From JAABUE01 sp037440925 (GTDB lineage: Bacteria > Chloroflexota > Anaerolineae > Anaerolineales > Villigracilaceae): a stretch of DNA of 18,630 nucleotides. The stretch lies in assembly GCA_037440925.1 (NCBI GenBank), contig JBBITF010000059.1, positions 1 through 18,630 of the forward strand, read 5' to 3'. Positions within the stretch are counted from its first letter, which is position 1. Every line of letters begins with the position of its first letter. The notes under the pieces are model-generated. The model worked only from the letters and a program-made list of their open reading frames with translations, was not told where the DNA came from and searched no databases. Positions 7,801 through 14,148 of the stretch are shown here, piece after piece. A program made the translations under genes and the position numbers.

Positions 7801-10114
7801 CTCCATCCCCTTCCGCGCTGTTATCCAAACGCCAATGATCTATGAGGAAGAATTGATTGGCGTGCTGGCGGTTCATGAAGTTGGCGAGTCTGAACGCAAA
7901 TTCACGCAGCGAGACCTCGACCTGCTGACGCTCTTTGCCCATCAAGCGGCGCTGGCAGTCGGCAAGGCGCGTCTGTACGAAGAAACGCGGCAACAGGTGA
8001 ACGAATTGGAAGCGTTGTACGAAAGCGGCTTGGCGCTGGCCAGTCTGCTCGAACCGCAGGAAATCGGGCAGAAAATCGTCCAAATTCTGGCCCAACGGAT
8101 GAACTGGCATCATGCTGTCGTGCGCGTCCGTCAGCCAGACAGCGACGTGCTGGAAATCATCGGCTACGGTGCGCCCGGTTTGAGACAGGAAGATTATCCC
8201 GGCGAAATCGAACGCTTGAACCGCTTGATCGCCCGCGTCGGCCAGGGCATGACTGGCTGGGTCATCCAGCACGGCGAGGCAGTGCGCTGTAACGACTTGC
8301 CGGCCGATCCGCGCTACATCGAGACGTATCCTGGCGTCCGCTCTGGCCTGTATGTGCCTTTAAAAGCCGGTCACGAAATCTTGGGCGCCATTGGCGTGGA
8401 AAGCGAAAGCAGCCTTGGCTTCGACGCCGATGATGAGCGTTTGCTCAGCACCCTGGCGGCGCAGGCCGCTGCCGCCCTGCAAGCCGCTCGTCAATTCCAA
8501 GACATCCGCCGCCGCGCCTTAGAGATGGAAAGCCTCAATCGTATCTCTGTGGCTTTGCGGGCTGTCTCGCAGCGCGATCACATGCTGGCCGTAGCACTCG
8601 AAGAGACCCTGCACGCCTTAGATACAACGCACGGTGCCATCAGTTTATGGGACGAGGCCAGCCAGAGCCTGCATCAGGTCATCGCGCGCGGCTGGCCCTC
8701 TAAAGTCACCGAAGCGCTTAACCAGGCCAACGAAGGCATCTTTAGCAAGGTGTTTTCCAGTGGCAAGACGTATCTCTCCAACGACTTCAGCGCCGATGCT
8801 GAGACCCGCGAAGCGACGCGCCGCCAATTGCCGGCCGGCTGGGGCGGGGCTTGCGTGCCGATCCAATCCTCCGAAAAGATGCTGGGCATTTTGATGGTCT
8901 CCACGCCTTCCCAGCGGCCTCCCAATAAAGACCAGGTGCGCCTGTTGAACACCATTGCAGAAATGATTGGCGCCGCCCTGCAGCGCCTGTCTTTGCACGA
9001 ACAGACGATGCGCCGCTTAGAAAACCTGCAAGCCATCCATGTAGTGGACCAGGCCGTCAGCGCCAGCTTCGATCTGCATCCGGTGTTGGAAATTGTTCTC
9101 AACCAGGCGATCTCGCGCCTGGGTATGGACGCTGCCAACATCTTGCTATTCAATCCGGTCTCGCAAACGTTGGAATACAGTGCTGGGCGAGGCTTTTTAG
9201 GAGCGAATGTCAGCCGCCCGCCTGTCCGTTTGAGGCAAGGGCTGGCCGGCCGCGCCTCCCTGGAGCGCGCCATTTTGCGCGCCTCTGCCTCCGGCAGCGC
9301 CTCTGATGAGACCCTGCCCATCGTTTTGCCCTCTGGTGAGACCTTTGCTGAACACTACGCTGTGCCGCTGATTGCCAAAGGAGAAGTGAAAGGCGTCTTG
9401 GAAATGTTTTGCAGCAAACCGTTGACTTTGGGTGAAGAACAGATGGAATTCCTCGAAACCCTGGCCGGTCAAGCGGCCATCGCCATAGACAACAACCAGT
9501 TGTTCTACGCCATGCAGCGCGCTCACCTCGACCTGGCTGTTGCCTATGACGCCACGATTGAAGGCTGGTCGCGGGCGCTCGACCTGCGTGACAAAGAGAC
9601 CGAAGGCCACACCCAACGTGTTACCAGCCTCACCCTGCAACTGGCCAAACGTTTCGACCTGAGCAGCACAGAACTCAATCACATCCGGCGCGGCGCGTTG
9701 TTGCACGACATCGGCAAAATGGGCATCCCCGATTCCGTCCTGCTCAAGCCCGGCCCCTTGAGTGAAGAAGAATGGGTCTTGATGCGCCGCCATCCTCAAT
9801 TGGCCTATGAAATGCTGTGCCCCATCACATACCTGCATCCGGCGCTCGATATTCCCTGGTGCCATCACGAAAAATGGGATGGCAGCGGCTATCCGCGCGG
9901 ACTGCAAGGCGAGCAAATTCCCCTGGCGGCGCGCATTTTTGCTGTGGTAGATGTCTACGACGCCCTCACCAGCGACCGCCCCTATCGAAAAGCCTGGTCA
10001 GAAGAAGAAGCGCGGCAATACCTTGCCGAACAGAGCGGTAAACACTTCGACCCGCAAGTCGTTGAGCGCTTCCTGCAAATGCTGGCCGAACAACAAGCCT
10101 TTGCTCAACGGTGA
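4841..10114 (+). CDS. multi-PAS/multi-GAF sensor with C-terminal HD-GYP phosphodiesterase
   Basis: A 1757-residue protein without signal peptide or membrane segment, hence a cytoplasmic sensor. Order: receiver-like first strand KVLIIDDN (10-17) with no receiver body, PAS (about 35-150), PAS (160-272), divergent PAS (282-432), GAF (455-610), PAS (628-750), PAS (757-877), GAF (900-1045), GAF (1070-1215), GAF (1240-1380), GAF (1400-1545), HD-GYP (about 1560-1750). The ends of the PAS domains carry the typical DITERK/DITARK linker, and coiled coils connect modules. The HD-GYP part has H1590, H1622-D1623 in LLHDIGKMGIPD, HHEKWDGSGYP with G1683-Y1684-P1685, and VVDVYDALTSDRPYR, so the metal site and GYP motif look intact. 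Family knowledge: HD-GYP domains hydrolyse c-di-GMP to GMP. There is no kinase or GGDEF domain. Signals sensed are unknown. GAGGG lies 8 bases before ATG 4841. Confidence 0.9.
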   Translation: MNNRSLKSRKVLIIDDNAIQRAAEKGKAAQTLVESEALFRTLAETSAGAIFVYQGERFVYVNSATMALTGYSQEELLSMRFWDFIHLDFREQVRKRGLARHRQEKVLNHYEAKILRKDGQERWAEFTASYIEWQGKPAGLGVAFDITERKAAEEQLQVQSAALQASATAIVITDRQAIIQWANPAFSALTGYPFEEAIGKNPRDLVKSGRQGKEFYQALWDTILSGQVWRGTLVNRRKDGTLYDEEMTITPVPDASGQPQYFIAVKQDVSARRLAEEALRLSEARYRSLFEDSPLSLWEEDFSAVKERLEALRAQGVQDFQAYFQAHPEVVRECAALVRILDVNRAALRLYHAVRKTDLLKELPIVFCEESYEAFRHELVEIAAGHTAFCWEGVNCTLDGQRLEVALTWSAAPGHETDLARVMVAIVDLTERKRAERSLQERLTQLTALSRASQVVSASLDLETTLDEIVALSKEISGADYASVVLVDEDGRAVAGAENLLGVPSQAGRIRKRGFTRWIVDSRRLLLAERVGKDGRVYPPPPPGAPRRLNPALQKIGIQSFVGLPLLIEERVAGILYLHSRQAAAFNEQIPFLTAFANQAAIALQKARLYHSVQTELEERKRLERSLLESEARYRQLVEQVPVVIYRDALDEQATSLFISAQIEQLTGYTAEEWLSAPELWVDSLHPEDRERVLAANQRHIETKEPFRCEYRLRRRDGRFVWVRDEAIVVYDENGQALYAQGLLEDITARKSAEEQLQLLNEFNKNIVQNMTGGIVVTNAQGAITYINPALSALLGYEPRELMGRAWLEVVPPDQQEIALAADERRKAGQSDRYELRLRRKDGQAVWCAIGGSPRYDPRSGKFSGTIGVIADITARVQAETELRRQAEEITSLYEITRDLTAQRDLNALLHTIVERARALLRATGGGIYLYDAERNDLEMVVSVGLTVPAGSRLPLGQGMAGRVAQSRQPLIMDDYQTWEGRALQYASIPFRAVIQTPMIYEEELIGVLAVHEVGESERKFTQRDLDLLTLFAHQAALAVGKARLYEETRQQVNELEALYESGLALASLLEPQEIGQKIVQILAQRMNWHHAVVRVRQPDSDVLEIIGYGAPGLRQEDYPGEIERLNRLIARVGQGMTGWVIQHGEAVRCNDLPADPRYIETYPGVRSGLYVPLKAGHEILGAIGVESESSLGFDADDERLLSTLAAQAAAALQAARQFQDIRRRALEMESLNRISVALRAVSQRDHMLAVALEETLHALDTTHGAISLWDEASQSLHQVIARGWPSKVTEALNQANEGIFSKVFSSGKTYLSNDFSADAETREATRRQLPAGWGGACVPIQSSEKMLGILMVSTPSQRPPNKDQVRLLNTIAEMIGAALQRLSLHEQTMRRLENLQAIHVVDQAVSASFDLHPVLEIVLNQAISRLGMDAANILLFNPVSQTLEYSAGRGFLGANVSRPPVRLRQGLAGRASLERAILRASASGSASDETLPIVLPSGETFAEHYAVPLIAKGEVKGVLEMFCSKPLTLGEEQMEFLETLAGQAAIAIDNNQLFYAMQRAHLDLAVAYDATIEGWSRALDLRDKETEGHTQRVTSLTLQLAKRFDLSSTELNHIRRGALLHDIGKMGIPDSVLLKPGPLSEEEWVLMRRHPQLAYEMLCPITYLHPALDIPWCHHEKWDGSGYPRGLQGEQIPLAARIFAVVDVYDALTSDRPYRKAWSEEEARQYLAEQSGKHFDPQVVERFLQMLAEQQAFAQR

Positions 10115-10129
10115 GGCTTGCAGTACAAT
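10101..10129 (+). promoter_or_regulatory. internal promoter, probably leaderless, for the CAP lipoprotein
   Basis: TTGCTC (10101-10106), a 17-base spacer and TACAAT (10124-10129) lie at the end of the sensor gene. The ATG at 10136 is 7 bases after the -10 hexamer, where transcription would start. No Shine-Dalgarno sequence precedes this ATG, so a leaderless mRNA is likely. Confidence 0.5.
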
Positions 10130-10135
10130 CCAGGC

Positions 10136-11167
10136 ATGAAGAAAATCTGGATATTGCTGCTGTCGTGGACGCTTCTCTTGGCCTCCTGCATCTCCATCTC
10201 CTCTGCGGGGGATTCCCCTACCTCTGCGCCTCTTTTCGTGACCTCCACCTTGCCGCCGACAAAATCGCTTTTTTCTCTGCCCACGCGCACTCCGCCAACC
10301 TCTGCGGCCACAAGCGCTTCCCCCTCCACTGCCTTGCCTACCGCCCCGCTCAATTGCACCAACCAGGCCGTCTTGATGGAAGACGTAACCATCCCCGATG
10401 AAACGCGCCTGCAAGCCGGTCAGACCTTCACGAAAACCTGGCGTTTCAAGAACACCGGCACCTGTCACTGGTCATCTTACCGCGTCCAATTCCTGACTGG
10501 CGACCGTATGGGAGCGCCCGATTCTGCGCCCATCCCCGATACGCTGGCCGGCTCGACCGTAGACCTTTCCCTCGAACTGACCGCCCCCACCGTTAGCGGC
10601 TCATATTCGGCCTACTTTACCCTAAAAACCGCGCAGGGAGATTCTATCCCCATCGGCGCCGAAAAAACGTTCTGGGTCAAAATCGTTGTCGGGGAAGGGA
10701 ACGCCCCCACCGCCTATCCCGCCGCAACCGCCGCCTCGGGCGAAACGAACGTCGGCGAGACATGCGATTTCAGCGAAAATGCGGCCTACATTAACCAAAT
10801 CCAATCGCTCATCAACGCTGAAAGGTTGAAAAACGGTCTGCCGGCGCTCGGATTGAGCGTCCCTTTGAGCGCCGCTGCCCAGGGGCACAGCATTGACATG
10901 GCCTGTAACAGCCTGCTCAGTCACAGCGGCTCGAACGGCTCCACCGTCCACTCGCGCATCGTGGCAGCCGGCTATATTCCTTCCTACTCCGAAGAAATCA
11001 TCTACGCCGGCGGCGATGCCCAACAGGCTTTTACCTGGTGGATGAACGATACCCTTCACCGCAGCGCTATCCTGAATCCTAAAGCCTTTGAAATGGGCAT
11101 TGGTTACGCTTATGTCGCCGACAGCGTCTATGGGGGCTATTTCACCGTAGACTTTGCCAGCCCATGA
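10136..11167 (+). CDS. lipoprotein with NBR1-type Ig domain and CAP/SCP domain
   Basis: A 343-residue exported protein. The start is ATG 10136 (MKKIWILLLSWTLLLASC): a lipoprotein signal peptide with lipobox LAS-C and Cys18 as the lipidated residue. A TTG at 10118 is in frame but would spoil the signal peptide. A Ser/Thr/Pro/Ala-rich spacer (about 22-72) leads to an Ig-like domain of the NBR1 central-domain type (about 73-190; note IPDETRLQAGQTFTKTWRFK and NTGTCHW). A CAP domain (cysteine-rich secretory / Antigen 5 / PR-1 fold, about 215-340) follows, with INAERLKNGLPAL, LLSHSGSNGSTVHSRI and WWMNDTLHRSAILNP. The usual GEN(I/L) motif is EEII here. Bacterial CAP proteins are surface proteins of mostly unknown activity; cell-envelope or adhesion work is inference. 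The stop overlaps the next start (ATGA). Confidence 0.85.
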   Translation: MKKIWILLLSWTLLLASCISISSAGDSPTSAPLFVTSTLPPTKSLFSLPTRTPPTSAATSASPSTALPTAPLNCTNQAVLMEDVTIPDETRLQAGQTFTKTWRFKNTGTCHWSSYRVQFLTGDRMGAPDSAPIPDTLAGSTVDLSLELTAPTVSGSYSAYFTLKTAQGDSIPIGAEKTFWVKIVVGEGNAPTAYPAATAASGETNVGETCDFSENAAYINQIQSLINAERLKNGLPALGLSVPLSAAAQGHSIDMACNSLLSHSGSNGSTVHSRIVAAGYIPSYSEEIIYAGGDAQQAFTWWMNDTLHRSAILNPKAFEMGIGYAYVADSVYGGYFTVDFASP

Positions 11168-12135
11168 TTTTGCTTACAGGCGGCACCGGTTTCATTGGGC
11201 GCGCCATGGTGCGCCACCTGGTCGAGGCAGGCTACCCCGTCCGCACTTTGCTGCGTCCTTCCCCGCACAGCCCGCGCCTGCCCAAAGGCGTGCCGGTAGA
11301 AGTAGCCGTCGTCAGCCTGGCGGATGTGCGTGGCTTGCGCGCCGCCCTGCGCGACACAGACACCGTCATCCACCTGGCAGGCAGCGAACATGCCGGGCGC
11401 AAAGCCAACCTTTTAGGGGTAGATATCCAGGGTACGCGCAACCTGGCTGAGGCCGCCAAAGACGCCGGCGTGCAGCGCTTCCTCTATCTCAGCCATTTAG
11501 ACGCCGACCGCGCTTCCGCCTATCCGCTGCAAAAAGCCAAGGGCATCGCTGAGGAGCATGTGCGCAAATCTGGCGTGCCGTATACCATCGTGCGCTCGTC
11601 CATCGTCTACGGCCCTGAAGATCACTTTACCACCGCTCTTGCCCACATGCTGCGTTATACGCCTGTGTTCCCCCTCTATGGCGATGGAGGTACGCGCATC
11701 CAGCCTCTGTGGGTAGAAGACCTGGCGGCTTGTCTGCTCTGGGCGTTGGAAAATCCTGAAACCCTCCATCAGACCTATGAAGTGGGCGGCAGCGAATACT
11801 TCACCTTAAGGCAAGTGCTGGAAATCATTATGGACGTTACCCGCGCCAGGCGCCTGTTGTTGCCCATGCCTCCACCCCTCCTGCGCGCCCTGACGGTCAC
11901 ACTGGAAACCTTCCTGCCGCGTTTCCCGGCCTCCTCCTTTTGGGTAGATTATTACGCCGTCCATCGCACCTGCCCGGTAGATAACCTGCCGCGTCTCTTT
12001 GGCCTGATGCCGGCGCGCTTCACCTATCGGCTGGATTACCTGATTCGCAAACCCTGGTATGCAAGCGCCCAGCAAATTCTTACTGCTCAAACCGCCCGTC
12101 TGGTAGAGAAAAGCCTGCGCCTGTTTCGTCGTTAG
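11164..12135 (+). CDS. NAD(P)-dependent SDR, NDUFA9-like epimerase/dehydratase family
   Basis: A 323-residue Rossmann-fold protein of the extended/atypical SDR group. It has the nucleotide-binding GGTGFIG at residues 6-12, DTVIHLAG (66-73), LYLSHL with S110, and Y120-x3-K124 (AYPLQK), followed by YTIVRSSIVYGPEDHF (140-155). The last motif is typical of NDUFA9-like SDRs, which bind NAD(P)(H). Several relatives are quinone- or complex I-associated or act on isoprenoid or sugar substrates. The substrate cannot be read from the sequence. The C-terminal 90 residues are rich in Leu and Pro (LLLPMPPPLLRAL) and may contact membrane. Its ATG overlaps the stop of the CAP lipoprotein gene by 4 bases, suggesting translational coupling; no independent promoter is visible. 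Confidence 0.8.
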   Translation: MILLTGGTGFIGRAMVRHLVEAGYPVRTLLRPSPHSPRLPKGVPVEVAVVSLADVRGLRAALRDTDTVIHLAGSEHAGRKANLLGVDIQGTRNLAEAAKDAGVQRFLYLSHLDADRASAYPLQKAKGIAEEHVRKSGVPYTIVRSSIVYGPEDHFTTALAHMLRYTPVFPLYGDGGTRIQPLWVEDLAACLLWALENPETLHQTYEVGGSEYFTLRQVLEIIMDVTRARRLLLPMPPPLLRALTVTLETFLPRFPASSFWVDYYAVHRTCPVDNLPRLFGLMPARFTYRLDYLIRKPWYASAQQILTAQTARLVEKSLRLFRR

Positions 12136-12168
12136 CAAAACGGACTTTCGAGACCGTCGAGGCTGGCG

Positions 12169-12714
12169 TTATGCCGACATCAGCGCCTCGAGATGAGGTC
12201 TGGCGAGGAACAACGCTGCCAGCGACTTGGCGTCTGGAATCTCGCCTCTTTCTGCCTTTCGGATGGCATCCGCTATGGGGATGGCTTCCACGCTCAGGAA
12301 TTCGTCTGCATCCGCCTCGAGCGGATCGTGGCGCAGGTCGGTTGCCAGGAAAACGTACATGAACTCGGTCGAATAACCGGGCGCCAGGTAAAATTCCCCC
12401 AATTTGAGCAGATTTCCGGCTGCGAAACCGGTCTCCTCGCGTATCTCGCGCGCAGCGCAGGCTTCGGGCTTTTCGTGCGCGTCATCTAGCGTCCCTGCCG
12501 GCAATTCCAGCAGGTCGCCGCCGGCGGCATGACGGTATTGCCGTACAAACAGCAAATTGCCCTTTCCGTCGAGCGGCAAGATAACCACTGAACCGACATG
12601 CTCGATAATGTCGAATTTCGTTTCACGGTTATCGGGGGTTTTCAAATAATCGCGGCGAATGGTGAAGGCGCGGCCTTTCATCAAAATCTCCGACTTCAGC
12701 AATTCAAAGGTCAT
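12169..12714 (-). CDS. Nudix hydrolase, ADP-ribose pyrophosphatase type
   Basis: A 181-residue cytoplasmic enzyme. The start is ATG 12714 (MTFELLKSEI) because AGGAGG at 12719-12724 is 4 bases away; a longer frame from 12744 has no such support. The Nudix box spans about 74-97: G74, E81, then REIREETGF (89-97) with the metal-binding glutamates E90, E93 and E94. The loop between G74 and E81 has six residues where the standard box has five, a variation common in this subfamily. FDIIEHVGSVVILPLDGKGN and FVRQYRHAAGGDLLELPAG are typical of ADP-ribose pyrophosphatases (NudF/NUDT5 group), which split ADP-ribose to AMP and ribose 5-phosphate. It converges with the SDR gene, with a 33-bp gap. A terminator-like hairpin ends only 13 bases before its start codon. 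Confidence 0.88.
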   Translation of the reverse strand: MTFELLKSEILMKGRAFTIRRDYLKTPDNRETKFDIIEHVGSVVILPLDGKGNLLFVRQYRHAAGGDLLELPAGTLDDAHEKPEACAAREIREETGFAAGNLLKLGEFYLAPGYSTEFMYVFLATDLRHDPLEADADEFLSVEAIPIADAIRKAERGEIPDAKSLAALFLARPHLEALMSA

Positions 12715-12727
12715 GACAACCTCCTGG

Positions 12728-12764
12728 AAAAAACGCCCAAGCAAAGAAACTTCGCTTGGGCGTT
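12728..12764 (-). terminator. intrinsic terminator behind the LysM lipoprotein gene, ahead of the Nudix gene
   Basis: On the minus strand AACGCCCAAGC pairs perfectly with GCTTGGGCGTT (11 bp; arms 12754-12764 and 12732-12742) around an 11-base loop and is followed by a run of T (complement of 12728-12733). It ends the LysM transcript. Because the Nudix ribosome-binding site begins at once downstream, it may also act as an attenuator for that gene. Confidence 0.8.
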
Positions 12765-12810
12765 AAGGGCGCATCTTGCACGGATGATCGTATTGCTCTA
12801 AGGAATCTGT

Positions 12811-13533
12811 CTATGGAATGCTCAATTTTTGTCCCACCGTCAAAGTGGCAGACAACTGCAGATTGTTGGCCTGTGCAATAGCGGCCGGGTCCACATCGCC
12901 ATACACACAAGCCACGTCGTAGAGAGTCAAACCGGCATCTGCCACTGTATAAGTATCAGGGTGAGGCCGCAGCGCGCGCGTTCCGGGAAACGGATTGCCC
13001 GATTGAGGAATCTTCAACGTCAAGTTGGGATAATAAATATCGCCGCTGGTCAGGCCGTTCAAATTGAGCAATTCCCCCGGGTCTACATTGAAACGCCGCG
13101 CAATGCAATAGGGGAACTCGCCTTTTTGCAAAGTATAACTTGCCGGTCGATTGGTAGTGGTGGTGGGAAGCGGTTGTGTCGCAGAAGGTGTGACGATTGC
13201 CAGGGTGGGCGTTTCAGAAGCGATAGGAGTGGTCTCGCTCACTGTTGCAGTCTCGCTCACGCTCACATTTGGAGTAGCGGTCGCGGCCGAGGCTGCCGGT
13301 GTGCCAGCCGTCATTGTCGCCGCCAATTCAGCCATTGCCGTACCCGTAGACAATTCCTCTACCAATGCCATCGGATTATCCGAAGTTGGGAAAGGGGAAA
13401 CGAATAAACTGGTTGGCAGCGAGGTGGGCGTCGTGAGGGGCGCCTGGGAATATTGCCATTGGCAGGCCGAAAGCGACATCGCGGTCAGCAAAAAAAGACC
13501 AAAAGCCAACGAAGCAACTTTTCTGTGGTGCAT
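12811..13533 (-). CDS. lipoprotein with two LysM domains
   Basis: A 240-residue exported protein. The start is ATG 13533 (MHHRKVASLAFGLFLLTAMS), with GAGGAGA upstream; longer frames would place the signal peptide internally. The lipobox is LSA-C with Cys24 lipidated. A long Thr/Ser/Ala/Pro linker (about 31-130) leads to LysM 1 (about 132-176, SYTLQKGEFPYCIARRFNVD through LTLKIP) and LysM 2 (about 194-240, TYTVADAGLTLYDVACVYGD through QKLSIP). LysM domains bind N-acetylglucosamine-containing polymers such as peptidoglycan. Here they would tether or sense envelope glycans at the outer face of the membrane. Each LysM repeat contains one Cys (C143, C209), which could pair. It has a clear promoter and its own terminator, so it is probably monocistronic. 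Confidence 0.85.
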   Translation of the reverse strand: MHHRKVASLAFGLFLLTAMSLSACQWQYSQAPLTTPTSLPTSLFVSPFPTSDNPMALVEELSTGTAMAELAATMTAGTPAASAATATPNVSVSETATVSETTPIASETPTLAIVTPSATQPLPTTTTNRPASYTLQKGEFPYCIARRFNVDPGELLNLNGLTSGDIYYPNLTLKIPQSGNPFPGTRALRPHPDTYTVADAGLTLYDVACVYGDVDPAAIAQANNLQLSATLTVGQKLSIP

Positions 13534-13564
13534 GACTCTTCTCCTCAAATCACAAGTAGAAGCG

Positions 13565-13593
13565 ATGGTAGCACAACCCCCATAAAGCGTCAA
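13565..13593 (-). promoter_or_regulatory. promoter of the LysM lipoprotein gene with overlapping dyad
   Basis: On the minus strand TTGACG (13588-13593), a 17-base spacer and TACCAT (13565-13570) lie about 30 bases before ATG 13533. The perfect dyad AGCGTC-AA-GACGCT (13586-13599) covers the -35 and could be an operator. Confidence 0.6.
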
Positions 13594-13644
13594 GACGCTG
13601 CGGATAGCCAAACAATCCTAATTCGGACGAGCCGAAACCGGCAT

Positions 13645-13672
13645 AAGTACATAAGTACACACGCCGATTTTT
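13645..13672 (+). repeat. AAGTACAY tandem repeat, copy 1
   Basis: Two head-to-tail octamers, AAGTACAT and AAGTACAC, followed by ACGCCGATTTT. The same unit, repeated three times and followed by ACGGAGATTTT, stands at 18505-18540. The shared trailing block shows that these are copies of one repeat, not just two simple microsatellites. Confidence 0.6.
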
Positions 13673-13678
13673 TCTTCA

Positions 13679-13833
13679 ATCGTAATTGCCTACCTCTAAC
13701 ATGGTTTGGTTTTTGGGTGAGAAAACCATCCACGAATAAACCACGAATGCTCGAATGACGGCGTGATTCGTGTATTCGTGCAGTATTCGTGGACGGTTTG
13801 CGCTCGAATATAGGCAAGGTAGGCAGTTACGAT
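13679..13833. repeat. 155-bp nested inverted repeat, MITE-like
   Basis: The outer arms ATCGTAATTGCCTACCT (13679-13695) and AGGTAGGCAGTTACGAT (13817-13833) are inverted copies with one mismatch in 17. Inside, 13723-13748 and 13774-13799 form a second inverted pair of 26 bases with about four mismatches, built from CACGAAT/ATTCGTG units. No coding frame is credible within it. Part of the right inner arm recurs at 1-33. It may be a miniature inverted-repeat element or a palindromic intergenic repeat. No target duplication is obvious at its edges. Confidence 0.6.
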
Positions 13834-13849
13834 AAGGTATTAAAAAATC

Positions 13850-13878
13850 TTGGCGACTTTGCGCCTTTGCGTTAGAAA
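13850..13878 (+). repeat. CTTTGCG-type interspersed repeat
   Basis: The stretch contains TTGGCGACTTTGCG followed by CCTTTGCGTTAGAAA. From memory, similar CTTTGCG-rich intergenic sequences occur many times in some environmental bacterial genomes. Only this copy is visible here, so the call rests on recall. The remaining 13534-13960 spacer holds only the repeats listed, the LysM promoter and the terminator. Confidence 0.3.
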
Positions 13879-13955
13879 CACCCTTTTTGCAGTAGAGTCA
13901 CAGATTGTTAGCAGAAAAAACGTCGCTTTGCGGCCTCCAAGTCAGCGACTAGGGG

Positions 13956-13991
13956 AATGAAAAATCGCCTGCTGTCCACCAGGCGATTTTT
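13956..13991 (-). terminator. intrinsic terminator of the initiator tRNA
   Basis: A perfect 12-bp stem, AAAAATCGCCTG (13960-13971) with CAGGCGATTTTT (13980-13991), and an 8-base loop. The minus-strand reading ends in a T run, 13 bases after the tRNA 3' end. The symmetry of the A and T runs would let it work in both directions. Confidence 0.85.
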
Positions 13992-14003
13992 GTTGACAAA
14001 TAG

Positions 14004-14075
14004 TAGCGGGGGCAGGACTCGAACCTGCGACCTCCGGGTTATGAGCCCGACGAGCTGCCACTGCTCTACCCCGCA
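14004..14075 (-). tRNA. initiator tRNA-Met (anticodon CAT)
   Basis: The minus strand folds as a 72-base tRNA: acceptor arm GCGGGG with CCCCGC, D arm GAGC/GCTC, anticodon arm TCGGG-CTCATAA-CCCGG, and T arm GCAGG-TTCGAGT-CCTGC. Two features mark it as the initiator: three consecutive G-C pairs in the anticodon stem and an unpaired first acceptor position. Here that position is T1 against T72, where many bacteria have C1:A72. The discriminator is A73 and the 3' CCA is not encoded (CTA follows). The D loop is short (AGTGGCA). It supplies formyl-methionyl tRNA for translation start. It has its own consensus promoter and terminator. Confidence 0.93.
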
Positions 14076-14088
14076 TCGAAGCCTGCCG

Positions 14089-14117
14089 ATATTACCATAC
14101 CTGCAAAAGAGAGTCAA
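14089..14117 (-). promoter_or_regulatory. promoter of the initiator tRNA gene
   Basis: On the minus strand TTGACT (14112-14117), a 17-base spacer and TAATAT (14089-14094) end 13 bases before the tRNA 5' end, which fits a very short 5' extension. It lies between the tdk stop and the tRNA. Confidence 0.75.
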
Positions 14118-14148
14118 GCAAAATTCGGCTTTGGCATTGCCTGTCATG

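Noticed and set aside
7115..8272. A 385-codon open frame on the minus strand inside the sensor gene, and similar ones at 4874-5641 and 9197-9916
   Set aside because: They lie antisense to clear PAS, GAF and HD-GYP coding sequence, have no recognisable motifs, and are explained by the GC-rich codon pattern of the real gene.
13679..13833. CRISPR-like array of CACGAAT/ATTCGTG units
   Set aside because: The units are short, inverted and irregularly spaced, with no uniform spacers and no cas genes nearby.
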